Assembly (NCBI GenBank): GCA_029531795.1
Contig: JAPEIS010000001.1
Location: forward strand, 1,984,001-2,048,000
Source of the DNA: Sclerotinia nivalis
Lineage: Eukaryota; Ascomycota; Leotiomycetes; Helotiales; Sclerotiniaceae
Reading direction: 5' to 3'
DNA: 64,000 bases
Below the pieces are notes generated by a model, which ran no database searches, was not told the origin of the DNA, and was given only the letters and a program-made list of their open reading frames with translations. Positions within the stretch are counted from its first letter, which is position 1. Each line of letters starts with the position of its first letter. Below are positions 48,417 to 60,208 of this stretch, piece after piece. The position numbers were made by a program, and so were the translations under genes.

Positions 48417-49498
48417 ACCACCTCACCTCCAAAATACATACCTTCATCACTTGATATTTATTCAAAAAGTATTCGACGTAAAAGTGTACAGACAGACTTG
48501 ACTAAGCTAATAATATCAGTCCATCTATCGGATCACTACCACGAAGCCGCAGCTGTCCTATTTCATTGCCGCCTCTTTTAATATTACCCATCTCCATTAC
48601 CACCCTAGTCTTGCCATTTTGGAAAAATAACCACCACAAATTGAAAATGTGGTATCATCACAAACAATACCGAGCATTGATATAAAATATGGTATCATTA
48701 TCTACGTTATCTCTCTTTCATACTACATATACCATCTTGCGATATACCTAGTACTTTACGAACCCAGCCATTATTTCTCCCATCGTAAAGTCACCAGGGC
48801 ATCTTTCATTCAACCCTTTACTCCTCTTACATCCCACCTATCCCAAGTCCTACCTCAGACCTTTCATTTATCCCACCCATCCTTCCATCCATCAGTAAAA
48901 CATATCCATCCATTCAAACCAAATCCATCATAAGTTCTTTTTCTTTTCCTTCCCCTCCATCCTTCCTTCCTTCATACCCTCATATCATATGAATTACCCT
49001 TCCAACTCCCGGGTCCTACATCTCGTAAAACCCAAATCCACGCGCGCTAAAGTCGATTTGATCCATAAAATATCTTGAAGATGCTTGAGAAACATGCAAA
49101 AGTAAAAAAAAAAAGTGGCACTGTAAACCAGATCAAGAATGCATCCAATGCAAAATGTAATATAGAAAAAAAGTTCGGGTATAACCACCTCTCCTTCATC
49201 TAAACGAGCTGATTCATTGCCTATAATGCTGCGAATTGAAAATGGTATGTAGAAGATGATACTGTTCGTACTCTTAAGGCTGTTCGTGTGAATGCAAGGT
49301 AATATACAAAAGGTTGAAGGGTATTGAAAGTCTGCTTGCTAATGCTGTACTTGAAAAAGTTCAAGGAAAAGTAGATAAGAGAGCGTTATTATGATTACAG
49401 TCGTGTTGTGTTTGTGTATTGGTCTTGATGATCATAAGTACGTCTAGGGCACCTGTCCGAAGTCGTGTATATTTCGTTGATCAATCGTCAATATTCGT

Positions 49499-52400
49499 CT
49501 AATCGAAGAATGATTCTTCATCGGCTAGACCTATAATTTCTCGTCAGTACAAGTTATCAGCGGAAATTGAATTGATTTCTTACGAGGGTCGTTTTCCTTC
49601 AATCTATTGGTGGACTTCTTCTGTCCTAATCCCATTCCCATATTGAACATGCTACTTTCTCTCCTCTTCGTTTTAGAGACCGAGTATTGTTGGTCTTGGG
49701 AAGGGACTCCTAGTGTATTGGCCCGACTACCATACTCAAGCCCGGCCATTGTACTGAACCCAGCAAATCCTGGGCTTTGTTGACCGAAAGATTGCTGGTT
49801 AAAAGAGGGTGTTGGGAGATCCTGTTGGAACTTTTGGCGTCGGGGAGAGCGAATATCTTCAGGAGATAGGGCGGGCGCAGTGACCGTCACCTCTACGGGA
49901 CGATGTTCATGGTCGTCAGGCTCCTGTTCAAAAATGACATCATATTGTTGCAAGAAGAGCGCAAACACAGGAGCTGGGATGTTAAGGGTTGGCGAAAATA
50001 CAATACCGACATTTCGAACAGTCATTTTATTTACGTCCGAATGGTTGATGATGTTAATAAGGAAACCTGCAAGGTATCTGAGCAGGATGTTATTTGCTCG
50101 TGGCAACCTGTGGACCAGACCGTTGAGAGCACTGATTTTTTCGTTCACGTCGTGAAGCTCTGTGACTGCGAGAAATTCGAGGTGAAGTTCGCGGGTCAGA
50201 ATAGTGGTTGGCAACTCTCTCAAATACAACTTCAACAGAGAGGCTACGGCGTGTATGTCATAGTACTGATCGTCAGTCACTAAGTTGACATCGCCCTCGA
50301 CATTAAAGCGTTCTCGAAGCTGTCTGATGACAATATTAGATCCACTCAATCTAAAAATTCCTTCTTCGCCTGCAGCATTCTTCGCATCTAAGTATTCAAT
50401 GCATCGATATATGACCGCTGGAAGCTCAACTTGAACATCAGCCGGGTGATTATACCTCACAGCTTCTGTTAACGGAGTCCCAAAAACAGGTCTAATTGGA
50501 CCGTGCTGCTCGAATGCCATCTGTGACAAATTATGATTTGAAATGTTGACTGATACGTCTGGTAAATCTACAGATGGTCTCGGTCTTGAGCCGAATCCAA
50601 AAAAGCTACGCTTCTTCTGTTTGATTTTGTCATCTGGGGGTGATAGTCCTGATTTGTTTCCCCATGAACCAGCATCCTGAATTGGGTGGGCATTCTTTGG
50701 ACCAGAAATAGATTTCATCGATTGGGACTGTGGTAGTGACATGGGATCTCTTTCGTGAGCGTGAGATGGAGGTGAAGGTGTACCTGAGCTCTTCAATTTC
50801 GATCCGTGGGGTACACCACCTTGTTTTGTCGTATCATAACCAGCACGTGAATCATTGCCTTCGCCCAGCTTCCCCTGAGCACTATTCTTTCTCCTTCCGT
50901 GTGGATGAGAGCCGCCTGAGCCAGAGCGAGTATGACTTGAACGATGATGCTCATCCTCATCCTTGTAATCAACGTAACGCAGGAGAGCCTCAACCCATTC
51001 ATCGCGCTCCTTATCGCTTTCAGCGCACAAAACGTGTCGCACAAGGCTAGAAGAATCCTTCCTCTTCGGCTCCAAAATTAGAAAGGCATGGCGATATTGA
51101 TTGTCAACGTCATCAGAGTCTGCTCTGGAAGAGGGTGATGGTTCACTTTGTTGGGATTGCTTTCCGATTTGGGCGCTTTGAAGTTTGATACTCCCTAGAT
51201 GTGGTCCGCCAGGCGACTCGTAATATTTGAACACTGGGCCGTCCAAGACAAAAAATCGCGCCTTCCATCCTCCAAAGTTTTTACCTTTCTTGGTTAAGTA
51301 GCCATTCTTGAGAGGCCTGCCACCTGGTCCAATCTTCACAGGACTTTCGGAACCTGTATCACTACTTGAGGTTAGGTCATCGGCGTGTGGCTCCATTGTG
51401 TTTGAAGATAGATATCGACATATTTCTAATGCAGAATCCGTATCTAGCTCTGTGTTGAGAACTTCATCAAGATAATTATCTAGCGCGGTACGCCTTGCAT
51501 CTATCTTAGCTGGGGAGTGACCACTAAAAAGATATTTGTCCGGTGTCCTGGCCGTAAACGTTGGGCATTGTTTCAAAATTTGGTCCAAATGTACTAAAGA
51601 CGCCGAGTCTTTCTCCACGCGCCATAGCTCTCTGCCATCTGATCTGGCAAACACTGCAAGAGTGAAAACAGGATCAGTCTCAAGGTTCGCCGGGCACATG
51701 AGACTAGCTCTTGATGGCTTCAAACGTGACGAGGCCACCTTCACGTCTATTGAAGGCAAAGCATTCGGCGGAAGAAGTAGGTCTGGGTATTCTTCAGTAA
51801 CAAGGCCTTTGTAAACCACATTTCCAGAGTGACCGAGGTGTGGAGAATCGCTTGGACGTCTTTCATAAATGCTGCCATTGACGAGGGTTTCTTCAGATTT
51901 GAGAGTGTTGAGAGTTTCCTCGGATCTCTTAGTAATCACCAATGGCTGTGGGGAGACCAGAACTAAAGGCTCCGCTCGGGGTGCACGAGGAGAAGCTATT
52001 GACATTGGAGTACCAGGAGGGAGAGGAATCGGCTGTCGTGGAGCTCGTGGCGATAATGGTATAGCACCTGGGAAAGCGTTCATTCCTCGAGGAGACAATG
52101 GGGGCGAAGCCATGGATGGATGAGCTGAATTGGTCCTCGAAGACATACCCATTGGCCTTGGACTCTGTGGTAGACCAGGACTCAACAATGGAGGCGACAT
52201 CACCCCGACAGTCTTTGCGGGAGGCGATCTTGATGCACTCAACATTCCTGCCAAGGAACCGGTACTCTCATTTGGTGGGGAAAGAGCCCGCAAATGAGCA
52301 TCTGGTGGTGAGATCGGAACTGTTGGTCGGGGACTTAGAGGCATCGCTGGTACTGTTTCCTTTGGAGTGGTCGATATGGATTTCGGTGTTCCTTTAACGC

Positions 52401-54159
52401 TGCCTTTCGAACTTTTCTTCGACAGGCTCCTTGCCTCCGCATCTTTCGCCGCTGCAATCTCCCGCACACGATCGTCCTCTTCCCTGGTCTTTCGTCGACC
52501 TCTCTCAGGAAACGCTGGGATCTCATCAACTTCCAATATGTCGTCATAGTCTGAATCAGACTCTTCTTTCGTCTCCGGAGCCTGACGTAAATGATTGCTC
52601 GGTCCAGTCCTCTTGCCAAGATTAAGTGGTGCTGGCGGGGCTTTTCTCGGCGGTGGAAATTTTGAGGATCCATGATCAAACTTTGGCGATGATTCCACGA
52701 CCGCTAACGAAGGGCCTTGCGATGATATAGGCGGAGGCGGTGGTGCAGTTGGAGGCGGTCCTCGTGGGGAATCAGATGGAAGATTCCTTGAAGGTGGAAC
52801 GGTTACATCATATGGCATATTAACAGCCACCGTTTGGTTCTTCCGCTGAAGTTGAGATGCCTCAAATCCAAGAGGTGGAGAGTCAGGATTATATTGCTGA
52901 AATGCATGTTTAGTCGGCGAAGGCATCTTGTGCTCGGCTACTACCATATTAGACAGTGCAGTCGTTGCTAATGCTGGAGGGGTGATTGGATAAGGCGCCA
53001 AAGCACAATCTATGGGCGAGTGCTGCGCATAGGAACCATCCTTTGATCCATCAGACTTCAAATGTCCGTCGATGCTCTTTTGGGCTGAGATCTCGGCAAC
53101 CCTTGATTCCGAAGTCATCGATCCTGATTCCGACGTTGGACCTTGTGTCGAATCTACGGGTGAAGGAGCCGCATGTTGTGTGAGATTCTCCTTCAGCTTT
53201 TTCCTATATCGTTCCTTATCTTTGAGAGCGCGCTCAAGATCCTTGTTTAAGCCCAAAATCATAGCTCTTTGTTTATCTACCAGACGCCATAACTGTGAAT
53301 TCTGCGCGGTTTGTGATTGCTTTTCCTTGATCAAATATTGTATAGCGGCTTCTGATGATCCGGCCGCTTGAATGAGTTGTGCGACATCAAATTGTGCACT
53401 CGAGCCTTTGGAGTCCTGCGAGTTCTTGTATGAATGTCCACTGCTCGATATCGAGGAGATAGCGGAATCAATTGACGAGGTGCGAGGAGGTGGTCGACCC
53501 ATCTCGACACGATGGGCAGGTGTGGTAGACGCCATCGTGGGTGGTTTACCGGTAGGTGAGGTCGAACCTACGTTTGCCAGGACAGGATCAGAGACACTTC
53601 GTATCGGGGCATTCGAATTCGCTTCTTGCAATGGTCTGCCGTATCTATTGGGGAATGAGTAAACTGATCATACACATGAAATTAATAAATACCTCGTATT
53701 GCCCGGTGTTTGCGGTGGTCTGACAGTTTGTTCGGAAGTATAGAAGTTCTTCTCGGTCGCTAGTAAATCATCAAGGCGCTCTTTTGGCGATCGAGGCTCC
53801 TCCAGAGGGCTCTGACTTGATTTCGTACTTATGAGTGGGTGTCGATCGTCAGAACCTTTCATAGGGAATGTGGTTCTTGTCGGAGTGACACTGCTTGAAG
53901 TTGATGTAGGAGTAGTACTTGTTTGTAGAGGACTAGGAGCAGCCTTGTGCAGGGACCTAGGACAAGCATGTAAGTGCCCGTAACGAGAAGCTGGTCAACA
54001 TTGGAAAGAGGTAGCTTACCTATTGCGCGTTTCCAAGACAGGCGAAGAGTTGTTTGCTGACTGAAGAAGTTGAGTGCGACCAGCTGTGGGGCTTTCCTGT
54101 GGCAGGTAATGGAGCTGCGTATCAAAAGGTCTTTCGGTTTGTTGCGAAAGTTGTGACAT
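49499..54159 (-). CDS. bem3: Bem3-type Rho GTPase-activating protein (PX, PH, RhoGAP), 1498 aa
   Basis: GTPase-activating protein that switches off Cdc42/Rho at membranes and so shapes polarity and hyphal growth. Four exons: 54159-54020, 53956-53693, 53644-49584 and 49530-49499, all in phase (4497 nt). Short 5' exons give MSQLSQQTERPFDTQ..; the last 32-nt exon gives LADEESFFD. A disordered N-half has Pro-rich stretches, a short coiled coil (ALKDKERYRKKLKENL, about 270) and a KTREEDDRVREIAAAKDAEA helix. A PX domain at about 745-880 (VTEEYPDLLLPP, TPDKYLFSGHSPAK) is followed by a PH domain at about 914-1040 (NGYLTKKGKNFGGWKARFFV). The RhoGAP domain is at about 1187-1374, with the arginine finger in EEGIFRLSGS (Arg before LSGS) and VRNVGIVFSPTLNIP. 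The PX-PH-RhoGAP order matches yeast Bem3. Confidence 0.92.
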
Positions 54160-54523
54160 GGCCAGGTAGGCTCGTCGGCTGCTGACACTCCCTCAAGCTC
54201 GCTATGTATTCATATGCCGAGATGTTTTGGACTCTAGACTGAGCACCAATTGGTTGTGGGGTTAAATACAAGGAAGAAGGGTCGTCGGTCCTCTTGCAAT
54301 TTTTGGTGGCGCCTGTCGCTGCTACTAGGTTCAGAGTTTCGAAATGATTTGAGCGAGTCGATTGATGTCGCACGTTTACAAGAATTCGTTCAAGCAATGA
54401 TGTTCCAACACGGAATAGTGTACAAATGAGAAACTCAAGACCAGGATGATAATGTATCGGGTTACGTCCGGGCGCGCGGGAAATATTATTAGAAGATTAG
54501 ATATTTTAGTTGTTGCGAATTGG

Positions 54524-54551
54524 GTGAGTCGTGAGTCGTGAGTCGTGAGTT
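54524..54551. repeat. 7-nt tandem repeat GTGAGTC
   Basis: Three perfect GTGAGTC units and a fourth with one change, upstream of the RhoGAP gene. Confidence 0.85.
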
Positions 54552-56532
54552 GTGACTGGTACAACAGTGAATCTGCTTGCACGAATACTTAGGTATGGTA
54601 CCACTTCCAAGTTCCGAGGTTCCCTTTGTATATATTATGGTTTGGGGGATCGTTTGCTATCGTGAGCAAGTATGGATATGTACAGAAAGATGTTGGAATA
54701 CGGTATTAGAAATTAATACATAGAAGTTGCATTTCGTAGTAAGTTCATGGGACCTCACGTCAGCGAGCTCCACGCCAATGAGTAGAAAAAGGGTGATTGA
54801 TGGCTTAGATAAGATAGAAATAGTTTGTATGAATTAGATACAAGTGTAGGTAAGGTAGGAAATAGATGAATGGTCGAGGGTTGGAAGTAAAGAAAAGTAC
54901 TCTTTTTTTCTTCTTCTCCATGGATAATCTTTTTTCGTGGTTGGCAATCAAATCCCTTGCAAGATTGCTCATTGATCAACTCGAGCCCTGTGTCTGTCTA
55001 TGATGCTATGCTACCATCCCTGCTTTTTTTTATAGAGAGACGCAAGTAGTGATTAGCACTGAGATTGGTGAATGTGAGAATCTCGGAAAATAATATTGAA
55101 TGATGTACCAGTTAGTGAGGTATAATCAGGAGGTGAAAAGGCGACAGCAGTCTGCATTAAGTATATACTTAGTCTTGCTTAAGTTCTTGTCTACCAACCG
55201 GATTGCATAGACTGAAGTTATATCAACTAATACTCAATTTGATCTAAAGGATTCTTCGCCTGCTCCCCAGGCTTTTTTCACCGGGGCCGGTTATCGTATG
55301 TGACGTGGGATTCAACTTGATAGAAATGCCGTGATTGATAACAACCTTTGAACTTGATTGTTGTTATTGAATGTTAACCTTATTGAATATGAACAACAAT
55401 AACGGGATACATGTTATTGATCTGAGTTGGTATTCATGGAATAGCATTGGAAATACTCTTAAATATTGTCTCTAAATGCTCACCACCCACCACGAGATAA
55501 CTTAAGTTCTTGCGGTACTAGGTACGTACCCGGCCCCAACTCAACCCCTTCATCTTTCGGTTCCTGCCCATAGCCGACGGCTGCAACATAACTCTAATAT
55601 CACAACCAATTAAAGTCATCAACACAGTATGATTGAGGCAAAGTATCTAGAAGTGTACTCTTGGCTTCTTTTAGAGCGTCTTCGACTCCTTAACCTTACA
55701 GTCTAGAATAGAAGTAACTCCTAGTTCCCAAAATAATATCTTCAATACTCTTATGCAATGCAGGGGGAGTTCGTTCGTTCTACTTGTGCAGGCTTTCCGT
55801 AGGTCGTAGGAGAAAAAACAGGCGGAAATTGACCACTATACAATGTTCTCAACACTGCTATCAACTTTTATATGAAATATATCGTTGATCCAATTCGGAG
55901 TAAAGATATGGTAAATTTTTTAATGTTTTTAAATCTCATCATTTAATTTGTAGATGATTAAAGATTTCAATTATTCAGCGATGTCTCAGTATTGAATCTT
56001 AGCGTGATCAATTCCCGCTTGTTTTCCCCCTACGGAAAGGCAGGTACGCAGTACATATCACGACAACATGATACATGCAGGTCTTATCAACGAACAAGCC
56101 ATTCCACTCTTATTAATTTCTTTAAGGATTGAATCTATCGAAGGCTTACCAGTACTCTTTTTTCTTCAGATCGCCCTTCATTGTGATATTGATATATTTG
56201 TAAGATGACACTCACCACACTCACCACACCCACCAATAAATAACACTTCATTACATCCTCCCATCTCTCTCCCTTCCCTAATCTCGAATTCCCTCCATAT
56301 ACCCCTCAGATCTTATCAAATCTAAATATTCCCCAAGCCTCATGTTCACGGCATCTTCTGCAACCCGTGTCACTTACCTAAATGCACAGACTTCCGAAAA
56401 GCTTGGGGTATATTTGAAAACTCATACTTCCCATACTTCCCATTTGCCAAAAAGGATATTAAAACAAAATAGTTTCACAAATTTGAGTCATGACGATATA
56501 CGGAGTATTTCATTTCCGGAAAAAGGGTCAGC

Positions 56533-56572
56533 GCTTCAGTGCTTCAGTGCTTCAGTGCTTCAGTGCTTCGGT
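56533..56572. repeat. 8-nt tandem repeat GCTTCAGT, five units
   Basis: Four perfect GCTTCAGT units and a fifth GCTTCGGT. Short and clean, so probably polymorphic between isolates. Confidence 0.9.
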
Positions 56573-58735
56573 ACTTTAGATATCCCCCATTATTATTACT
56601 CTTATGATTCTAGGTACATATAAATGTCTCAGTCTCTCAAGAAGATGTTGGTTCAGAGAAGGATGTGCTGTCAGCTGGCCATAGTGGAAAAAGAAGGATT
56701 CCGCGGATGAATTCATGCGAAAGGTATACACAGTGCATCATTAATACTTACTGGGTGCTACAGTAAGTCTTACAAAATCTGTATATAGTACCCGGAGCGC
56801 TTGTAGAAACATCACCGAAACATTAGAAACGGACCCCCAAGTTTTAATTCCAGCCACAAGAGCAGCTCATTGACATTTTATTCTCATTCTCATACCAATG
56901 CAGTACAAATTGAAATCGATACTTGCTTAGCACATTACGAGTGTGGGATCTTAAATATCGGCCGACTTAGGTGCTTAGCATGAATCCAATTGGGATAATG
57001 AGAAAAGTCGAATTTTGGTAGCATCAGATTTTCAAAGGATTTGACATGGCCCTTTATCGCAAATTGATGGGCGGCTTTGCACTATCGAACCTCCAAGGCT
57101 TAGGTCTAGTTGCATGCAACCTACTTCTTTCTGCACGCCATTAATCCACACCCTAAGCATGACAGCGGGCCCCGCATATCCACCAAAGAGGTGCTGGAGC
57201 AGTCTGAGTATACAGTAGCCGGTGTGTGATTTACAGACTATCGATAACATAAACCAATTCGCTGATTCGATGAAAGGTGTTCATTTACTAAGTGAAGTAG
57301 TCTCTCCTTACCACGCCAGCACACCTCCCTCCATACACGAAGAACCGGCATTTTCCTGAATTGGACTTTGAAACAAGTGTGGAGAGTCAGGTTCGTAAAA
57401 TATACCGTAGTGATGCTACCCCCGGATGCAAAGGCAAAGGTACCGTTTGAGGCACAGGAAATTAATGCTTTGGAAGATACATATGTACGGAGTGTGTATA
57501 TATCAAGATGCTACTTAAGATACATGGACGGAGTACACAGTCACAATATCCGTCTACTCTTCTACAGTTTTCAATAGCAGTACAGTCAGAATCACAATAG
57601 AGCTGCATCCTAGTCTTTCATTGGTCGACGGCAATTGAAAATCTAGGCTGTTGCCCAATCTTCAAAGAGAGGTAACGATCAGCCACAAATCACATATGAA
57701 ACATTTTCAATCACATCTCATAATTTGAGACCAAATTTAACATAAACCTCTTCCTCCACTGCCTCATTAAATTACGCACATATCACCATACTTTAACTTT
57801 CACGGCGGTTATCATCCATAGTCAACCAATCAAATATTAAAGTTCAAACCTTCATAACATACCTTTTCAGCTCAACCTTAAGTGAGGCTCTAAACAAGGT
57901 CTCATGATGAAGAAATACTAGGATTACACCTAAAATCCACATGCTCTAGTCAATTGAATGTGTTCAATGGAGCAATCAGAACTTCCTCGCTGCCATGAAT
58001 GAAATGAATGCAGGGAAAATTCTTCAAGAAGTTCCAAACCTGCATTACTTCCCTTGTTTACATTCAACCAATATCATTCTTAGATTCACCCATCAGCTTC
58101 GGATCATCTGCAACTTTATTCTTACCTACACGATCTTCAATAATGAAAAAGTCCTTGAGATATCTGTGCTGCAATAATTTCTCCGGCTTTGTATTTCACA
58201 ACCAATCAGTCTTGCTCTCGTTATTCATTCCACCATCATGATTCTACCTACATTCGTCATTCTATCTAAGTTAACAACCAGTGATAACTCACGGCCAGGT
58301 CTGAAGAAGCTTCAGCTTGTGCATAAGCCTTTAGGGCATCACATAGTGTGCCTCGTGTTCGTAATTCTTGCTATACATACTCTTCTATAATCTTACACCA
58401 TCAATACTCAATCATTATATTTTCACAAATCACAATCGTGATACTTGTTCATCAATCCAAGCTGCAGTACCGGGAATGCCGTAGTGCGAAGACGCACTTC
58501 TGTAAAACCTCAAAAAGACATGCATTCCCAGTTCCATTTGAACCAATACCAATCCTTCCCCCCTATATTCTCGTCATACCTATTCAATTCCTACCAACCC
58601 ACCACTTTAAACACAACCCAAAATCCATCGAAGCACCGCCACAACATCTCTGCACCATGCAATTAATCTCCACATCCATCCCCAATCACACCACCCATAA
58701 CCACCCTAACCCCTTCCCTCAACTACCGATTCGCC

Positions 58736-58760
58736 AGCCCAGCCCAGCCCAGCCCAGCCC
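58736..58760. repeat. Pentanucleotide repeat AGCCC, five units
   Basis: Five perfect AGCCC units in otherwise pyrimidine-rich, non-coding DNA. Confidence 0.9.
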
Positions 58761-59584
58761 AGCTTCAACCCCCCAAATCAGCCAGCTCAACATACCACAA
58801 ACCACCATTCCACAAACACGCACAAACCCATAACCCCGAAAAGAGACATGCAACAAAACCTCTCTCTCACATCTAATCCATTCACTCCTCATCACGAATC
58901 AGGAATACAACATAAGAAACACATGATTTACTCACAATATACGGTAAGGTTACGGTACCGAGAATACTAATCTCGAGTCCATCTCACAATGTTCGTTTCA
59001 CGGCAGTAGCTTGTATTTCCTATATTTCCTGCCCCTTTTCCAGGTTGGTTGTCCGGATATTGACGGATTTTCTAGTGTAGATAGTGCGGTAAATTCGTCA
59101 ATTTATGCGGATATTCATATCTAATCCCATATCCATACTTCATACTTCATAAGCACATGTAGCCGGAATCCTGGAACGCCTAGCACGGGATATCCGATTT
59201 ATTGGGACGCACAGAGTATACCAATTGAAATATCGAGACACTCAATAATTAATGATTCAACCTGAAGTCGAGTTATATATTATTTAAATCCATAGAATAT
59301 ATAGAACAGACTCCTTTACCTACCTCTTTATACTGAATATTAAATACACTACCATTACACACAACCTAACCATTCCCCTCCAGTCCTCAAATCATACCAG
59401 CAGATATATAACCAACTTCAACTTACATTCTTCCCTGATCATATCATCTTAACAATCAGGATCAGAATCAAAAGTTCAAAGCACACTGCCAGCCACACAA
59501 ACAACACAACTCCCTTCCCCCTTCCCCCTTCACCCAATCTCCACCCACCCCATAGACCACTCATCACACAAACACTTCTCGCTA

Positions 59585-59612
59585 ATCTCAATCTCAATCT
59601 CAACCTCAATCT
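59585..59612. repeat. Hexanucleotide-like repeat CTCAAT
   Basis: About four imperfect CTCAAT units (ATCTCAATCTCAATCTC and relatives). Confidence 0.75.
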
Positions 59613-60208
59613 CGATTTCTTCATGTAAGTTTTACATACCCGTAGTCTCAATATCTCATGCATACCATCCTACCCATCCATCCCATCTACCCTATCCCAT
59701 CTCATCTACTCTATCCCAACCATGCCATACTATCCCATCCCATCCTAAATCCCACATCCCAGCCAATATCTACACCCCTAGTCAGCCCCGACCCTAACCC
59801 TGACCGTTCTACTGAACCTAGTCTACCAAACCTGTTCTACTGAACTTACACGGTATACCCACTTCCTCGGTATATACCGACGGAGTCTCGCATCAGACAT
59901 GATATGATATCGGATGCGTACCTGCAGCCGTTAGTGATTTCATGTAACCTTACCTCGTGTAAATTCACATAGTAATCTTACGAATTGATGTGGTATCATT
60001 CATGCAATACAAATATTTCTCTTGTGCAAGGAACGTGTAAATCACGCGATGAAAATTGTGCGGGTGGAATTAATCAGTGCCAAAATGAGTAGGAGAATTT
60101 CATGTATACTTGATTCATGTCTCATGGTGTATTCCATAGGTATACATAGGTAGAGCATGTACAGACCATCCGACTAATATCTTCTACTCAATCCGAAAAG
60201 CCTATCCA

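Larger units (their letters stand above)
46383..49498. other. Spacer, Crh gene to RhoGAP gene (3.1 kb), repeat-rich
   Basis: Convergent 3' region. The left part is AT-rich; the middle has pyrimidine-rich DNA with several tandem repeats (TTTCCC, CTTCTCACAT, TTCATCAAC) and a fragment of an EF-1-alpha gene. CT-rich plus-strand frames are low complexity. A palindrome CCCAAAAG-AG-CTTTTGGG occurs at 47871-47888. Confidence 0.45.
54160..60208. other. Large spacer, 6 kb
   Basis: Lies between the divergent-side promoter of the RhoGAP gene and the 3' end of the 1135-aa gene. No supported gene. It holds several short tandem repeats (54524-54551, 56533-56572, 58736-58760, 59585-59612), two TACGGAGT words, and pyrimidine-rich DNA at 56200-56340 and 59440-59860. 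The frames at 56342-56623 and 58348-58833 are low-complexity or repeat-driven. The long upstream region could hold distal control elements of the RhoGAP gene. Confidence 0.4.

Noticed and set aside
58348..58833. 161-codon plus-strand frame
   Set aside because: Driven by pyrimidine-rich and AGCCC-repeat DNA, giving Pro/His/Thr-rich low-complexity protein with no motif.
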